From CAVTWY01 sp963738615 (GTDB lineage: Bacteria; Pseudomonadota; Gammaproteobacteria; Burkholderiales; Burkholderiaceae_C): a DNA stretch of 64,000 nucleotides. This document shows positions 9,101 through 18,320 of this stretch, piece by piece; positions within the stretch are counted from its first letter, which is position 1, and every line of letters begins with the position of its first letter. A program made the position numbers and the translations under genes. The notes beneath the pieces were generated by a model, which did not search any database, was not told where the DNA came from, and saw nothing but the letters and a program-made list of their open reading frames with translations. Location of the stretch: assembly GCA_963738615.1 (NCBI GenBank), contig CAVTXI010000004.1, forward strand, positions 992,001 to 1,056,000. Direction: 5' to 3'.

Positions 9101-9403
9101 TCAAGGGAGCAGGATGCTGCCACTTTGCGACTTCAATACAAACTCATTGCCAACGAGATCAACATCGCAGCGAGACCGCGGACCAATAGTAGGAAGTGTG
9201 CAGATACGCAGATTTCCGTAGCGAACAAGTTGCCACCAGAAGAACTTATTCCGAGGATATGCTGCGGCGATATATTGTTTTCGCGCCTCGTTTTGCTTAC
9301 TGACAAGTATGAACTGAATGACTGGGTCTGATACCCCTGAGTTCACGGCGATTTGCTCCAGCCTGACGGCAGCTGCCGCGGACAGCTTCCTGTTCTTTAG
9401 CAT
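9101..9403 (-). CDS. Small protein in Rhs immunity position (tip 2)
   Basis: A 100-aa protein of no family known to me. Its ATG at 9403 overlaps the stop codon of the long Rhs gene by one base (TGATG), so the two are translationally coupled. A/T content and codon use (ATA, AAA, AGG codons) differ clearly from the GC-rich Rhs core, as expected for a horizontally acquired tip/immunity pair. No signal peptide or membrane segment is obvious. I infer immunity to the tip of the gene just upstream; it does not resemble the candidate at 5637-6008. Confidence 0.55.
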   Translation of the reverse strand: MLKNRKLSAAAAVRLEQIAVNSGVSDPVIQFILVSKQNEARKQYIAAAYPRNKFFWWQLVRYGNLRICTLPTIGPRSRCDVDLVGNEFVLKSQSGSILLP

Positions 9404-12400
9404 CAGATGCTATCCTCGCCCACCACTGGAGGACATGGATTTCCCCACTGACGCGGGAGCCAGCGAAGCCGCTCGGCAGTAACCGTCATGTACCTGATGT
9501 GATCGTTTGGGTTGGACGCGCAGTACCCTAAATCGCACCAGTAATAACATAATGCCGTCACTTCCTCCATCAAGAAGTACGATCTAACCGCAAGCTCGAT
9601 ATGTCGGGTGTAGTAGCATTTCCTTCCGCCATGATCGTTCGGTACACGGGGCGGAGCCACCGGCGGTCTCGTTGGCGCCTCGACATCTAGGCCTCGTGGA
9701 TCAATGTGGCTAATAGGGTCTGCTGCTGCATAGAGAAAGGTATTGACGCCTCCACCAAGGCCAATCGGATCCGATTGGGTATATCGGCCCAGCCGCGGCG
9801 CATAGTCCCGCTGATCGTTGTAGTGCAGCCCGCTCTCGCGGTCGAACACCTGCCCCGGGAAGCGCTGGTTGAACTCGAAGCTGCCCAGCCCGCCCGGGTT
9901 CTCGTCGGCCGGCGTCGAGCCGAACGCATCCGACTCCCAGCGCCACACCGCCTGGCGGCTGCCGTTGCTCACCGACCTGGGCGTGTCGAGGTGGTCGGCG
10001 TCGATCCAGTAGGTCTGCCCGCCTTTGAGCACCGCGATCGGCAAGCTGCCCAGGTAGACGGTCTCGTAGACCGGCGTCGTGGCGTCGTACTCGCCCAGCA
10101 CTTCGCGGTTCGCGCCGTGCACGAAGTAGCGCGTGCCTTGGGCGGTGCTGTTCTTGACCACCCGCAAGCCCTGCCCGTCGTAGCCGTAGCTCGCACCCGG
10201 CACCTGCGCAAGGCGGTTGCGCTCGTCGTAGACGAAGCTCGCCGAGCCGTCGGCCACGAGGTTGCCCGATGCGTCGTGGCCGAGGCTGCCGGTCTGCGCG
10301 CCGCTGAGCGTGCCCAGCACGTTGCCCGCGTAGCCGTAGTGGTCACGCCGTCCTGGCTCGTGCCGGTGCCACTGGTGGTCATGCTGGTGCGGTTGCCGTT
10401 GCGGTCGTAGACGTAGCTGCGGGTTTCGGTGCGGCTGCCGAAGCGTCGGGTCTCGGTGCTCAGGCGCTCGGCGGCATCGTAACCATACGTCGCCACCGGG
10501 CCGGGTCCCAGGTCCTCGAGGCGAGCTGGGTGATGATGCGCCCGTCGGCGTCGCGGGTCAGGTCGCGCCAGCTCGCCTCGAAGCTGTATTCGACGTGCCG
10601 GCCGTTGCGGTCGATCACGCGCTGACGCTGCGGCCGTTGGGCTGGCTCCAGGCGATGGGGGCACCGGCGAAGGGCTGCCACTCGATGCCGCCGATCAGGC
10701 CCGCGCCGTCGATGCCGATCCCCGAGACGCGGCCGGCGGCGTCGTAGCCGTAGGTGAGGCTGCGGCCCGAGGGGTAGGTCATGCTCGACAGGCGCCCGGC
10801 TGGGTCGTAGGTGTACGCGGTGGTCAGGATGCGGCCCGCGGTGTCGCGGCTCTTGCCCAGGATGCGGCCCCACGGGTCGAAGGCCCAGGTCGTCTGGCCG
10901 GCGGGGTCGCTGATCGCGCTCAGGCGGCCGATGGCGTTGGGGCCGGCGTCGTAGACGTAGTTGACCTGCGCGGTGCCGCCGAAGGCTTCGGCGCGCAGCC
11001 GGCTCAAGGCGTCGAAGACGCGCACGGCGGTCTTGCCGTTGGCCCAGGTGCGGCGTGGTCTGGTTGCCGGCGCTGTCGTAGCCGTAGGTGCTCACGCCGG
11101 ACGTGGGGCTCGTCTCGCGGATCAGGTTGTCGAGGCCGTCGTAGGTGTAGGCCGTGGTCACGTTGATGGGGTCGGTGACCTGCACGAGGTTGTCGCGCGC
11201 GTCGTAGGCGCTGCGCGTGACGCCGCCGTCGGCGTCGGTCATCGTGTCGCGGCGGTTGAGCGGGTCGTGGTTGACCGCCGTCGTGCGCCCCGAGGCGTCG
11301 GTGGTGCTCGAGCGATTGCCGTTCTGATCGTACGCATGACGCACCGCGTATTGGCCCTGCGCGTCGATCTCGGCCACCAGGCGGCGGTCGTTGTCGTACT
11401 GGAAGCCTCGGAAGTAGCGCGAGACGCCCGCGCCGTCGAAGTGTTCCTGGGTTTCGCGGTTGCCTTGGCTGTCCAGCGTGTAGCGCACGCGGTTGCCCGC
11501 GCTGTCGAGCATGCCGACGAGGCGGTGCGCCGGGTCATACGCGTTCTCGATCCACGAGCCGTCGGCAAGGGTCGTGCGCAGGGGCATGCCGGCCGGGTGA
11601 TACGTGTGGGTCATGACCTGCCCGCCCGCGTCGCGCCGGATCAGACGGCCTCGAGCGTCGTACGTCAACGTCGTCACCAGGCCGTTGGGGTCGGTCATCG
11701 ACAGCAGGCGGCCATGGGCGTCGTAGGCGGTGTAGCGCGTCGTCTGGCCCAGCCCATTGGTCCGCGTCGCGAGGTTGCCCCGGACGTCGTAGGTCATCTG
11801 CGTGACGTCGCTGGCGTCGGTGCGGGGGCCGTCGATCGTCGCCAACAGGCCGCTTGCGTCATAGCCATAGCTCCAGCTTCGCGACGCGCCGCTGGACGTG
11901 TCGACGACCACCTTGGACGTTGTGCGGCCGCTTGCGTCGTAGGTGTACGACGTGCGTTGCCCGGGGCGGTTGACCGTCAGAGGTAGGCGGTAGGTCGGGT
12001 GCCATGTGGTCCCCGTGGTGCGCACGATGGGCGTGCCTGTCGCCTCGGTTCGGCTTTGCTCCAACCCTCGCGTATCGCGCGCGTAGTCGGTTCGAGTGCC
12101 TCGATAGTCGATGATCGAAGCGACGAAGCCCGACGGCGTGTAGCCCGTGGTCATCGTGGCGTTGCCGCAGGTGGGGCACAGGGCCTTGTCTACGCGAATG
12201 CGCCGCGGTACTTCGTGGATCAGCGAGAACGCGTAGCGCCGAGCGGCACTGCGGCCGTCGACGACGTCTCGGCTGCCGTCTGCGTAGTAGGCGATCGAGA
12301 CCGAACTGGCGCCGCCCGCGAGGGCACCCGTCGACACGCGGCCCTGGCTGTCATAGGTGTAGCTGGCCCACTGCGTGCCAGTCTCGTCGAGGATGGCCGT

Positions 12401-14021
12401 CAGGGCGTTCGGGCGACTCGAATTGGCATACGCGAACTGCCGCACAACCTGGTCTGGCGATCGAACGCTGGCGAGGTTGCCGACAAAGTCGTAGGTGTAG
12501 GCGTATACGCCTCCGGCGGGGTCCACGACTGAAACGAGCCTCGCGCTCGTGTCGTACCCGAAGGTCAGGATGCGGCCGAACGCGTCGGACACGCCTTGCG
12601 CGCGACCCTGAGCGTTGTATGCGATCGTCTGTGGGAATGTCCCACCACGCAAGGCCATCGAAACCGAACGTCCGCTGGAGTCGTAGTCTTCCACTTCGTC
12701 GGCGTCGCAGGTGTAGCGAAAACCGGAACCGCTGCTTTCCAGACGTGCGGTGACGTTCGGGCGCAGCAACCCAGGCCGAACCCGTCAAGGTGTACAGGTC
12801 AGAGGCGCCGTCGGCGCGCACCGCCCGCGCGGTGGTCACGGTGTTGCCTTTGACCTTCGTCGTGGAAACGATGATCGAACGGTCATAGAACATGCGCCAC
12901 TTGGCACCGAGACTTCCCGGCTGGGTTCCCTGGCTGTTGTAGTAGCGCGAGAGCCGAAGAGGATTCGGGCCTTCGGCACGATAGTCATCCTCGGCACGAT
13001 ATTTGTTGCCCGTGGCGATATCGATGGGGTTTTCGGTCTGGGCCTGGGTGCCGGGGGAGCAACGTCGGGCGCCACCGCCGCCCATTGATTTGCCGAGATC
13101 GGCGGCGAGCAATGGGTCTGTATTGCCTACCGCGATGATCGTGTAAGTCAGCTTGTTGGTGCCTGGAGCCCAAGGCGCTTCGGCCGTCACCGTATAGGTG
13201 CCCGCGCCGCGAGGGCCGATCGACAGATAGGCATCGGCGAAACCGCCGCTGCCGGTTTTCACCGTGACCTTGCCGCCGACGGCCGAGGAGCCTCCGCCCT
13301 CGAGGACCGCACCGCTGTTCCTGGGCAACGGGCCAAGCAGCGTGAAGATCACGTCGCCGCTGACCGTCGATGGAACTCCATCGGGATTCCTTAACAATGC
13401 ACGAAGCGGTATCGGCGTCCTGGTTCCTTCGGGAATGACTTGCGGAGAGCCGAACTGCTGCTCGAGTGTGTACGGCAGAAGTTCCCAGTCGTGCGCAGGA
13501 AAACCTAAACCACTATTGGTAAAGACGGACGTTTTCCACGACCCCACCTTGCTCAGGCCGGAGAACCTGACGTAGACGCCCCATCGGAACACTGTGTAGT
13601 TACAGGTAGTCCCGCTGTCGCGTGGCACAGAAAAGCAGATGCCCCCGGAAGGGCCTGCGATTGTGTTGGTAAAGCCCTCGACAAACGTGTTGGCTGGGTC
13701 GCGATGGGAGATGGTGATCCTTTCCCCGAGGGTGAAGGCGGCACCGGCGGTTGGATAGCCGGCCGGGAAGGCATTGATCCACTGCATCACGGCGAAATCG
13801 GAAATCCATGCGCCTCGCCCCATCGGCTGGTCTGCCTGGTCGGCAGTCTTCCAACGAGCGAGCCCGGTGTCCTTGACATCCACAGCCAAAGCGCGAGACG
13901 ACCAGGCTGTCAGGAGCGACGCGAAGATCAGGCACGACAGCACGTGTGCAACATGACCGACAAACCGAGCAAGTCCGTCGCGCGGACGCGCCCAAGCCAG
14001 GGCAGAACCTTTTGTAGCCAT
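9403..14021 (-). CDS. Long secreted Rhs/YD-repeat protein (five apparent frameshifts)
   Basis: ATG at 14021 preceded by a strong GGGAGGG ribosome site. The restored protein is ~1,540 aa: a signal peptide (LIFASLLTAWSSRALA), an N-terminal domain of ~300 residues, a segment TENPIDIATGNKYRAEDDY that opens the Rhs part, many YD repeats, the Rhs core, and a ~90-residue cysteine-rich tip containing CYYWCDLGYC. Single-base frame changes occur near 12767, 11052 (added G), 10621 (lost G), 10520 (lost C) and 10341 (lost G). Four of the five are identified by comparison with the intact copy at 6376-8271. The signal peptide argues for Sec export rather than a type VI cargo. Whether the gene is broken or mis-assembled cannot be settled from the sequence. 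Confidence 0.8.
9793..11686 (-). repeat. Direct repeat copy 2 of Rhs core (~1.9 kb)
   Basis: Partner of 6376-8271. This copy lies inside the long Rhs gene and carries four single-base indels relative to copy 1 while otherwise nearly identical. Confidence 0.9.
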
Positions 14022-14344
14022 GAGAACCCTCCCTTGGGTTTCAACTCTTCCCGAGCATTGCCGAGCGGGACGTTACCGCCGATACGTTCCAGGTACGCTC
14101 CCGGACTTTCCCCAATCGTTTGCTGGTTACGTTCCTGCGCTTGGTACTTGTCGATATCGCGCCAAGATTGGCAGACGCTCAGGTCGCGCGCGCCCGCATG
14201 TCATTCGGCGAGCGTCACGTTCTGGGCGCCGGGCGCGCGTACGATCGCCTGGTAATACTCGCCGGCCCAGCCGAACATCGCTTCGACGACGAGCGGGCGT
14301 CTTCTGGCGTGATGAGCGGGGATGAGCGTAAGACTCTCAGGCTC
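14022..14344. other. Upstream region of the Rhs gene, no convincing gene
   Basis: About 320 bases between the Rhs start and the end of the YHS lipoprotein gene. No frame on either strand gives a recognisable protein. It must hold the Rhs promoter on the minus strand, but I could not identify clear -35/-10 elements. Confidence 0.5.
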
Positions 14345-15001
14345 TCAGTCGGGATAGCCCAACGCCGGCTGCCCGAACCCTTCGGCCGCTCGCCATCCCG
14401 GCGACTTCAGGACGAGGTTGTTCCACATGCCGCCCGGATCGAACTCGATCGTCTTGCCCGGGTTGCGTCGCTTCCATTCGTCCATCAGGTCGCGCCCGTT
14501 CTTGTAGTGCGGCACCTTGTTAGCGAAGCGGTAGAGCGACTGCGCGCGCCAGCCGCGGTCGCGCATGTCGGGCCACAGTTCGTCGCCGTGGCGGATGTTC
14601 CACGCCGGGTCGAGCTTCCACATCTCGTGGCCGATGACGTCGCCGAAGATGAAGAGGCGCCCGCCTTCGATTTGGTAGGCCGTGGGGTCGCTGCCGAGCT
14701 TGATTGCGAACGCCGCGCCCGACGAGCAGAAGCCGCCGTATTGGGGTTCGTAGCGCTGCGGCGCGGCTTCGAACGTGCGCTTGTGTTCGGCGGTGGCGAA
14801 GTAATAGGTGCGGTTCGGTAGGCTGACTTTGTGCAGCCGGTCGCCGCGCACGGCCTTGCCTTGCGTGAAGTAGGCGACCGGGTCGTAGCCCAGCAGCATC
14901 ACGTCTTCGCCGGTGGCGTTGCGCACCGTGGCGTAGGGTGTGCCGCAGCCGGTCAGCAGTGCGACAAGCGCGGCCACCACAGCGGTGATCAAGGTGCGCA
15001 A
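14345..15001 (-). CDS. YHS-domain lipoprotein of the formate dehydrogenase operon
   Basis: A 218-aa lipoprotein. The chosen start is TTG at 15001, five bases after a GGGAGGA ribosome site; it gives a clean signal peptide ending in the lipobox LLTGC (residues ~14-18). A YHS-like segment follows (GYDPVAYFTQGKAVRGD, and YGGFCSSGAAFAIKLG), a fold often associated with metal or haem sites. The start lies two bases after the fdhD stop, so it is the last gene of the fdh operon. Its function is unknown. A periplasmic role linked to formate oxidation is an inference from position. Confidence 0.8.
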   Translation of the reverse strand: MRTLITAVVAALVALLTGCGTPYATVRNATGEDVMLLGYDPVAYFTQGKAVRGDRLHKVSLPNRTYYFATAEHKRTFEAAPQRYEPQYGGFCSSGAAFAIKLGSDPTAYQIEGGRLFIFGDVIGHEMWKLDPAWNIRHGDELWPDMRDRGWRAQSLYRFANKVPHYKNGRDLMDEWKRRNPGKTIEFDPGGMWNNLVLKSPGWRAAEGFGQPALGYPD

Positions 15002-15002
15002 A

Positions 15003-15878
15003 CTATCCTCCCGAAACGATCCGTACCGTGGGGCGCTGGGGCAGCGGCTCAGCGTCAAAACGGTCGGTGCCGCAATAGCAGATGAAGTGCTTGTTCGCGG
15101 CGCGGCCGAACAACGCCATGCCCAGCCGCGACGCAAGGTCGTGACCCATCGCCGTCACGCCGTTGCGCGACACCACGATCGGCACGCCCATCTGCGCCGA
15201 CTTCATCACCATTTCGCTCGTCAGGCGCCCCGTGGTGTAGAACGCCTTGTCGTGGCCGCTGACGGCGTTCATCGACATCCAACCGGCGATGGTGTCGAGC
15301 GCGTTGTGGCGGCCTACGTCTTCGACGAAGCACAGCAACTCGGGTGCGGCGCGGCCGACGCGAAACAGCGCACACCCGTGCACCGAGCCGGCCACGCGAT
15401 GGATCGACTGCTGCTCGCGCATGGTTTCCAGCATCGACGCGAGCGCGCCCTGCCGGATGCGTGCGGCCTGAGCGTCGGGCAACTCGATCGCGTCGATGTC
15501 GTCGATCCACTCGCCGAACATCGTGCCTTGGCCGCAGCCGGTGGTGACCGAGCGCTTCGCTGTCTTCGCATCGATGTCGACGGCGCCGCCGCGGGTCTTC
15601 ACGGCCGCGGCCGCAACGTCCCAGTCGACGGTGATCGACTCGACATCGTGCGCCGACGCGACGAGCCGCTGGTTGCGCAGGTAACCCAGCACCAGCAGCT
15701 CGGGGCTCGCGCCCAGCGTCATCAGCGTGACGACTTCGCGCTTGTCGACATAGACCGTCAACGCGCGCTCATCGGGGATGTGGATGCGGCGCGTGTCGCC
15801 GTACTCGTCGACGACCTCGATCTCGCGCGTCAGCGGTACGCTGGCCTGCGTCAGGTGAGGCAGCGGACGCACGGACAC
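15003..15878 (-). CDS. fdhD: Formate dehydrogenase sulfurtransferase FdhD
   Basis: FdhD moves sulfur from IscS to the molybdenum cofactor, a step required for active formate dehydrogenase. GTG start at 15878, preceded by GAGG, gives 291 aa. Conserved parts visible are FVEDVGRHNALDTI and YTTGRLTSEMV. The usual CXXC loop (CGVC in E. coli) reads C115-G-Q-G, so the first cysteine is kept and the second is missing. It lies in the fdh operon between a small periplasmic protein gene and the YHS lipoprotein gene. Confidence 0.92.
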   Translation of the reverse strand: MSVRPLPHLTQASVPLTREIEVVDEYGDTRRIHIPDERALTVYVDKREVVTLMTLGASPELLVLGYLRNQRLVASAHDVESITVDWDVAAAAVKTRGGAVDIDAKTAKRSVTTGCGQGTMFGEWIDDIDAIELPDAQAARIRQGALASMLETMREQQSIHRVAGSVHGCALFRVGRAAPELLCFVEDVGRHNALDTIAGWMSMNAVSGHDKAFYTTGRLTSEMVMKSAQMGVPIVVSRNGVTAMGHDLASRLGMALFGRAANKHFICYCGTDRFDAEPLPQRPTVRIVSGG

Positions 15879-15903
15879 GGGTGACCTCGTTGACTCGCTG
15901 AAC

Positions 15904-16215
15904 TTACTTCTTCGCGGCCTCGGGAGGCTTCGCGTCTGGCGCGGCGAAAGGCCCGGGGTCGGTGCACACCGGAGCAGAAGGATCAGGCGCCGCGGCGGCA
16001 CCACGCTTCTTCGCCACTTCGACATAGTTGACCGCCGCTCGGTCCATCGACCGGCACAACTGGAAGTCGGCAACCTTGTTGTTCCATGCGGTCTTCGCCG
16101 CTGCTTCGGCGGCCTTGGCCTTTTCCTCGGGCGTCGGAGGGTTCGGCGCCGGCAGCTTGGCGTGGACGGTGCTGGCTGCGAGAGCCAACGCGATGATCAG
16201 GCGATGGGCGTTCAT
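15904..16215 (-). CDS. Small periplasmic protein of the fdh operon
   Basis: 103 aa with a signal peptide (HRLIIALALAASTVHA). The rest is rich in lysine, alanine and proline, with two cysteines (LCRSMDR and VCTDPG) that could pair. I do not recognise a family. It lies between the cytochrome b subunit and fdhD on the same strand, so it is probably co-transcribed and exported to the same compartment as the enzyme. Confidence 0.7.
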   Translation of the reverse strand: MNAHRLIIALALAASTVHAKLPAPNPPTPEEKAKAAEAAAKTAWNNKVADFQLCRSMDRAAVNYVEVAKKRGAAAAPDPSAPVCTDPGPFAAPDAKPPEAAKK

Positions 16216-16220
16216 GGTGG

Positions 16221-16250
16221 GTAGCAGTGAGTAGCAGTGAGTAGCAGCTA
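16221..16250. repeat. 10-bp tandem repeat (3 units)
   Basis: Three units of GTAGCAGTGA, the last with a changed end, spanning the gap between the cytochrome b gene (stop at 16248) and the next gene. Confidence 0.85.
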
Positions 16251-17390
16251 GCGGCGCTCGGCAGCTACCAGCGGAAGCGCCTTGCCCGCGGGCGGCGTGG
16301 AGCGCTGCGCCGGGATTCGGCCGGCGCGCACGTCGTCGGCCCAGAGCTTGTGGTGCTCGAGCGCCCATCCCTCGTCGACATAACCCGTGCGCATCGCACT
16401 GAGCGCGTCTTTGGTGCCCAGCGTGCCCATGTAGATGTGCCCGATGAACAGGCACACCATCAACAGCGCCGCAATGCCGTGCACGATCAGCGCGATCTGC
16501 ATGTTGCCGCGCGTGGCTTCGACCCAGGGGATGAGCTTGTCGGCCACCAGCCCCGACGCGACGACAGCGAGGCCGAGCGCGAACACGCCGCCCCAGAACA
16601 GCACCTTCTCGCCGCCGTTGAACCGGTGCGAAGGCACATGCTCACCGCCGAACATGCCGCCGCCCTTAAGCAGCCAGGTGACATCGCCAGCACGAGGGAA
16701 GTTGTCCTTCACGAAGGTCAGGAAGACGACGACGAGCGACACCGCGAACAACGGGCCGGCGAAGTTGTGAAGCGTCTTCAACGCGTAGGTCAGAAAGCCG
16801 AAGATCGTGCTGCCCAGGACCGGCAGAAGCAGGAACTTGCCGAAAGCCATCACCAAGCCCGACACCGCCAGCACCACAAAGGCGGTCGCGTTCGCCCAGT
16901 GCGCGGCGCGCTCGAAGGGTGTGAAGCGTTCGATCTTGCGGCCGGTGTTGGGCACGTGCCCTCCGATGGGCCCCTTCGCAAAATAGAACAGGCACACCGC
17001 CAGCAGCGCGATGAAGACCAGCGCGCCGCCGTAGGGAATGATGAAGCCGTTGCGGATCTGTCGCCAAGCTTCCCCAGCCGTGGTGGCCCGGGTGCCGGGG
17101 TACTGCGTCATGGGCTGGATCAGCACGCCCTTCTCGAGCCCGGGCAGCGTGGTGAAGCCGGGCTCGTCGCCCGACTTGCGCACGTCACGCCAGAGCGGCG
17201 CGTTGTTTCCGGGCTGCGACTTCGCGCGTTGGGCGTTGCTGTCTTCGGCCTTAGGTTCGGCCGGCGCCACGAACCCCGCGGGCGGGCCGCCGACGGGTGC
17301 TGCCGCGGGTGCCGCCGATTGCTGCGCAAAGGCCGATGTCGCAGCGGCTAAGACCAGCACTGCGCATGCGCGTGCAAAGCAATCGATCAT
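16248..17390 (-). CDS. fdhC: Formate dehydrogenase cytochrome b subunit (gamma)
   Basis: Membrane cytochrome b556-type subunit, 380 aa, that passes electrons from the iron-sulfur subunit to the quinone pool. It has a signal peptide (residues ~1-22), a ~110-residue periplasmic part rich in alanine and proline, then at least four membrane helices. Histidines in ERAAHWANATAF and LKTLHNFAGPLFAV are likely haem ligands. The long N-terminal extension before the membrane domain is seen in other betaproteobacterial members. ATG at 17390 is preceded by GGAGAA at the same spacing as in fdhA. Confidence 0.9.
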   Translation of the reverse strand: MIDCFARACAVLVLAAATSAFAQQSAAPAAAPVGGPPAGFVAPAEPKAEDSNAQRAKSQPGNNAPLWRDVRKSGDEPGFTTLPGLEKGVLIQPMTQYPGTRATTAGEAWRQIRNGFIIPYGGALVFIALLAVCLFYFAKGPIGGHVPNTGRKIERFTPFERAAHWANATAFVVLAVSGLVMAFGKFLLLPVLGSTIFGFLTYALKTLHNFAGPLFAVSLVVVFLTFVKDNFPRAGDVTWLLKGGGMFGGEHVPSHRFNGGEKVLFWGGVFALGLAVVASGLVADKLIPWVEATRGNMQIALIVHGIAALLMVCLFIGHIYMGTLGTKDALSAMRTGYVDEGWALEHHKLWADDVRAGRIPAQRSTPPAGKALPLVAAERR

Positions 17391-17418
17391 GATGTCGACT
17401 TCTCCTGGTCGCACCGAG

Positions 17419-17676
17419 TCACGAACCGGACTTCTTGGCGCCGACACGCACGTGTTCGTTCTGCGCCTGCGCCCGTTGCTTGAGTTGCTGCTGCCAACTC
17501 GCCTCGTCGCCAGCTTTCCAGCCGGGGGCTGCGTACTCGGCCGCCGCGCCGGAAAAGCCCTTCGCATCGGCTTTGCGCCCGCCCTGCGCTGCGGCGACTT
17601 GTTCCTTCTCGCCGCATGCGGCCATGCCCACGCAAGCCGCGGCGGCGAATACCAGCAAGGTGACGCCGCGCTTCAT
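17419..17676 (-). CDS. Small lipoprotein of the fdh operon
   Basis: 85 aa with a signal peptide ending in the lipobox GMAAC at residues ~17-21. The mature part is short, polar and rich in lysine and glutamine. Its ATG overlaps the fdhB stop (ATGA), so it is coupled to fdhB. Function unknown; its constant place between fdhB and fdhC suggests an accessory role in the membrane-bound enzyme. Confidence 0.75.
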   Translation of the reverse strand: MKRGVTLLVFAAAACVGMAACGEKEQVAAAQGGRKADAKGFSGAAAEYAAPGWKAGDEASWQQQLKQRAQAQNEHVRVGAKKSGS

Positions 17677-18311
17677 GACTTCTGCCCTGTGCCGGCCGGA
17701 GTGGCAGGTGCCGGGCCGCCCGTGGCGGGCTTGCCGTAGGCGGTGCCCCAACCCCAGACCTCGCTGCCTTTGCCACGCACCATCACGCGGCTGCGGAAGA
17801 TGTCGGCGACCACGTCGCCATCACCGCCCAGCAGCGCCTTGGTCGAGCACATTTCGGCGCAGATCGGCAACTTGCCTTCCGACAGCCGGTTGCGGCCGTA
17901 CTTGTCGAACTCGGCCTTCGAGCCGTTGTCTTCGGGGCCGCCGGCGCAGAAGGTGCACTTGTCCATCTTGCCGCGCAAGCCGAACGTGCCGTTGGTCGGG
18001 AACTGCGGCGCGCCGAACGGGCACGCGTACGAGCAGTAGCCGCAGCCGATGCACACGTCTTTGTCGTGCAGCACCACGCCTTCGTCGGTCTTGTAGAAGC
18101 AGTCGACCGGGCACACCGCCATGCACGGCGCGTCACTGCAATGCATGCACGCCACCGAAATGCTGCGCTCACCGGGCACACCGTCATTCAGCGTGACGAC
18201 GCGGCGCCGGTTGACGCCCCACGGCACATCGTGTTCGGCCTTGCAGGCGGTGACGCAGCCGTTGCATTCGATGCAGCGTTCGGCGTCGCAGATGAATTTC
18301 ATTCGTGCCAT
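17673..18311 (-). CDS. fdhB: Formate dehydrogenase iron-sulfur subunit (beta)
   Basis: 212-aa ferredoxin-like electron transfer subunit. Four cysteine clusters suit four [4Fe-4S] centres: CIECNGCVTAC, CMHCSDAPCMAVCP, CIGCGYCSYACPFG, and CTFC...CAEMC. It lacks the C-terminal membrane anchor of E. coli FdnH and ends in a short proline/alanine/glycine tail. It starts 10 bases after fdhA and overlaps the following lipoprotein gene. Confidence 0.93.
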   Translation of the reverse strand: MARMKFICDAERCIECNGCVTACKAEHDVPWGVNRRRVVTLNDGVPGERSISVACMHCSDAPCMAVCPVDCFYKTDEGVVLHDKDVCIGCGYCSYACPFGAPQFPTNGTFGLRGKMDKCTFCAGGPEDNGSKAEFDKYGRNRLSEGKLPICAEMCSTKALLGGDGDVVADIFRSRVMVRGKGSEVWGWGTAYGKPATGGPAPATPAGTGQKS

Positions 18312-18320
18312 GGGTTCCCC

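Noticed and set aside
9403..14021. Programmed frameshifting in the long Rhs gene
   Set aside because: The changes are single-base differences from the near-identical intact copy, scattered and without slippery motifs or pseudoknots; errors or mutations are simpler.
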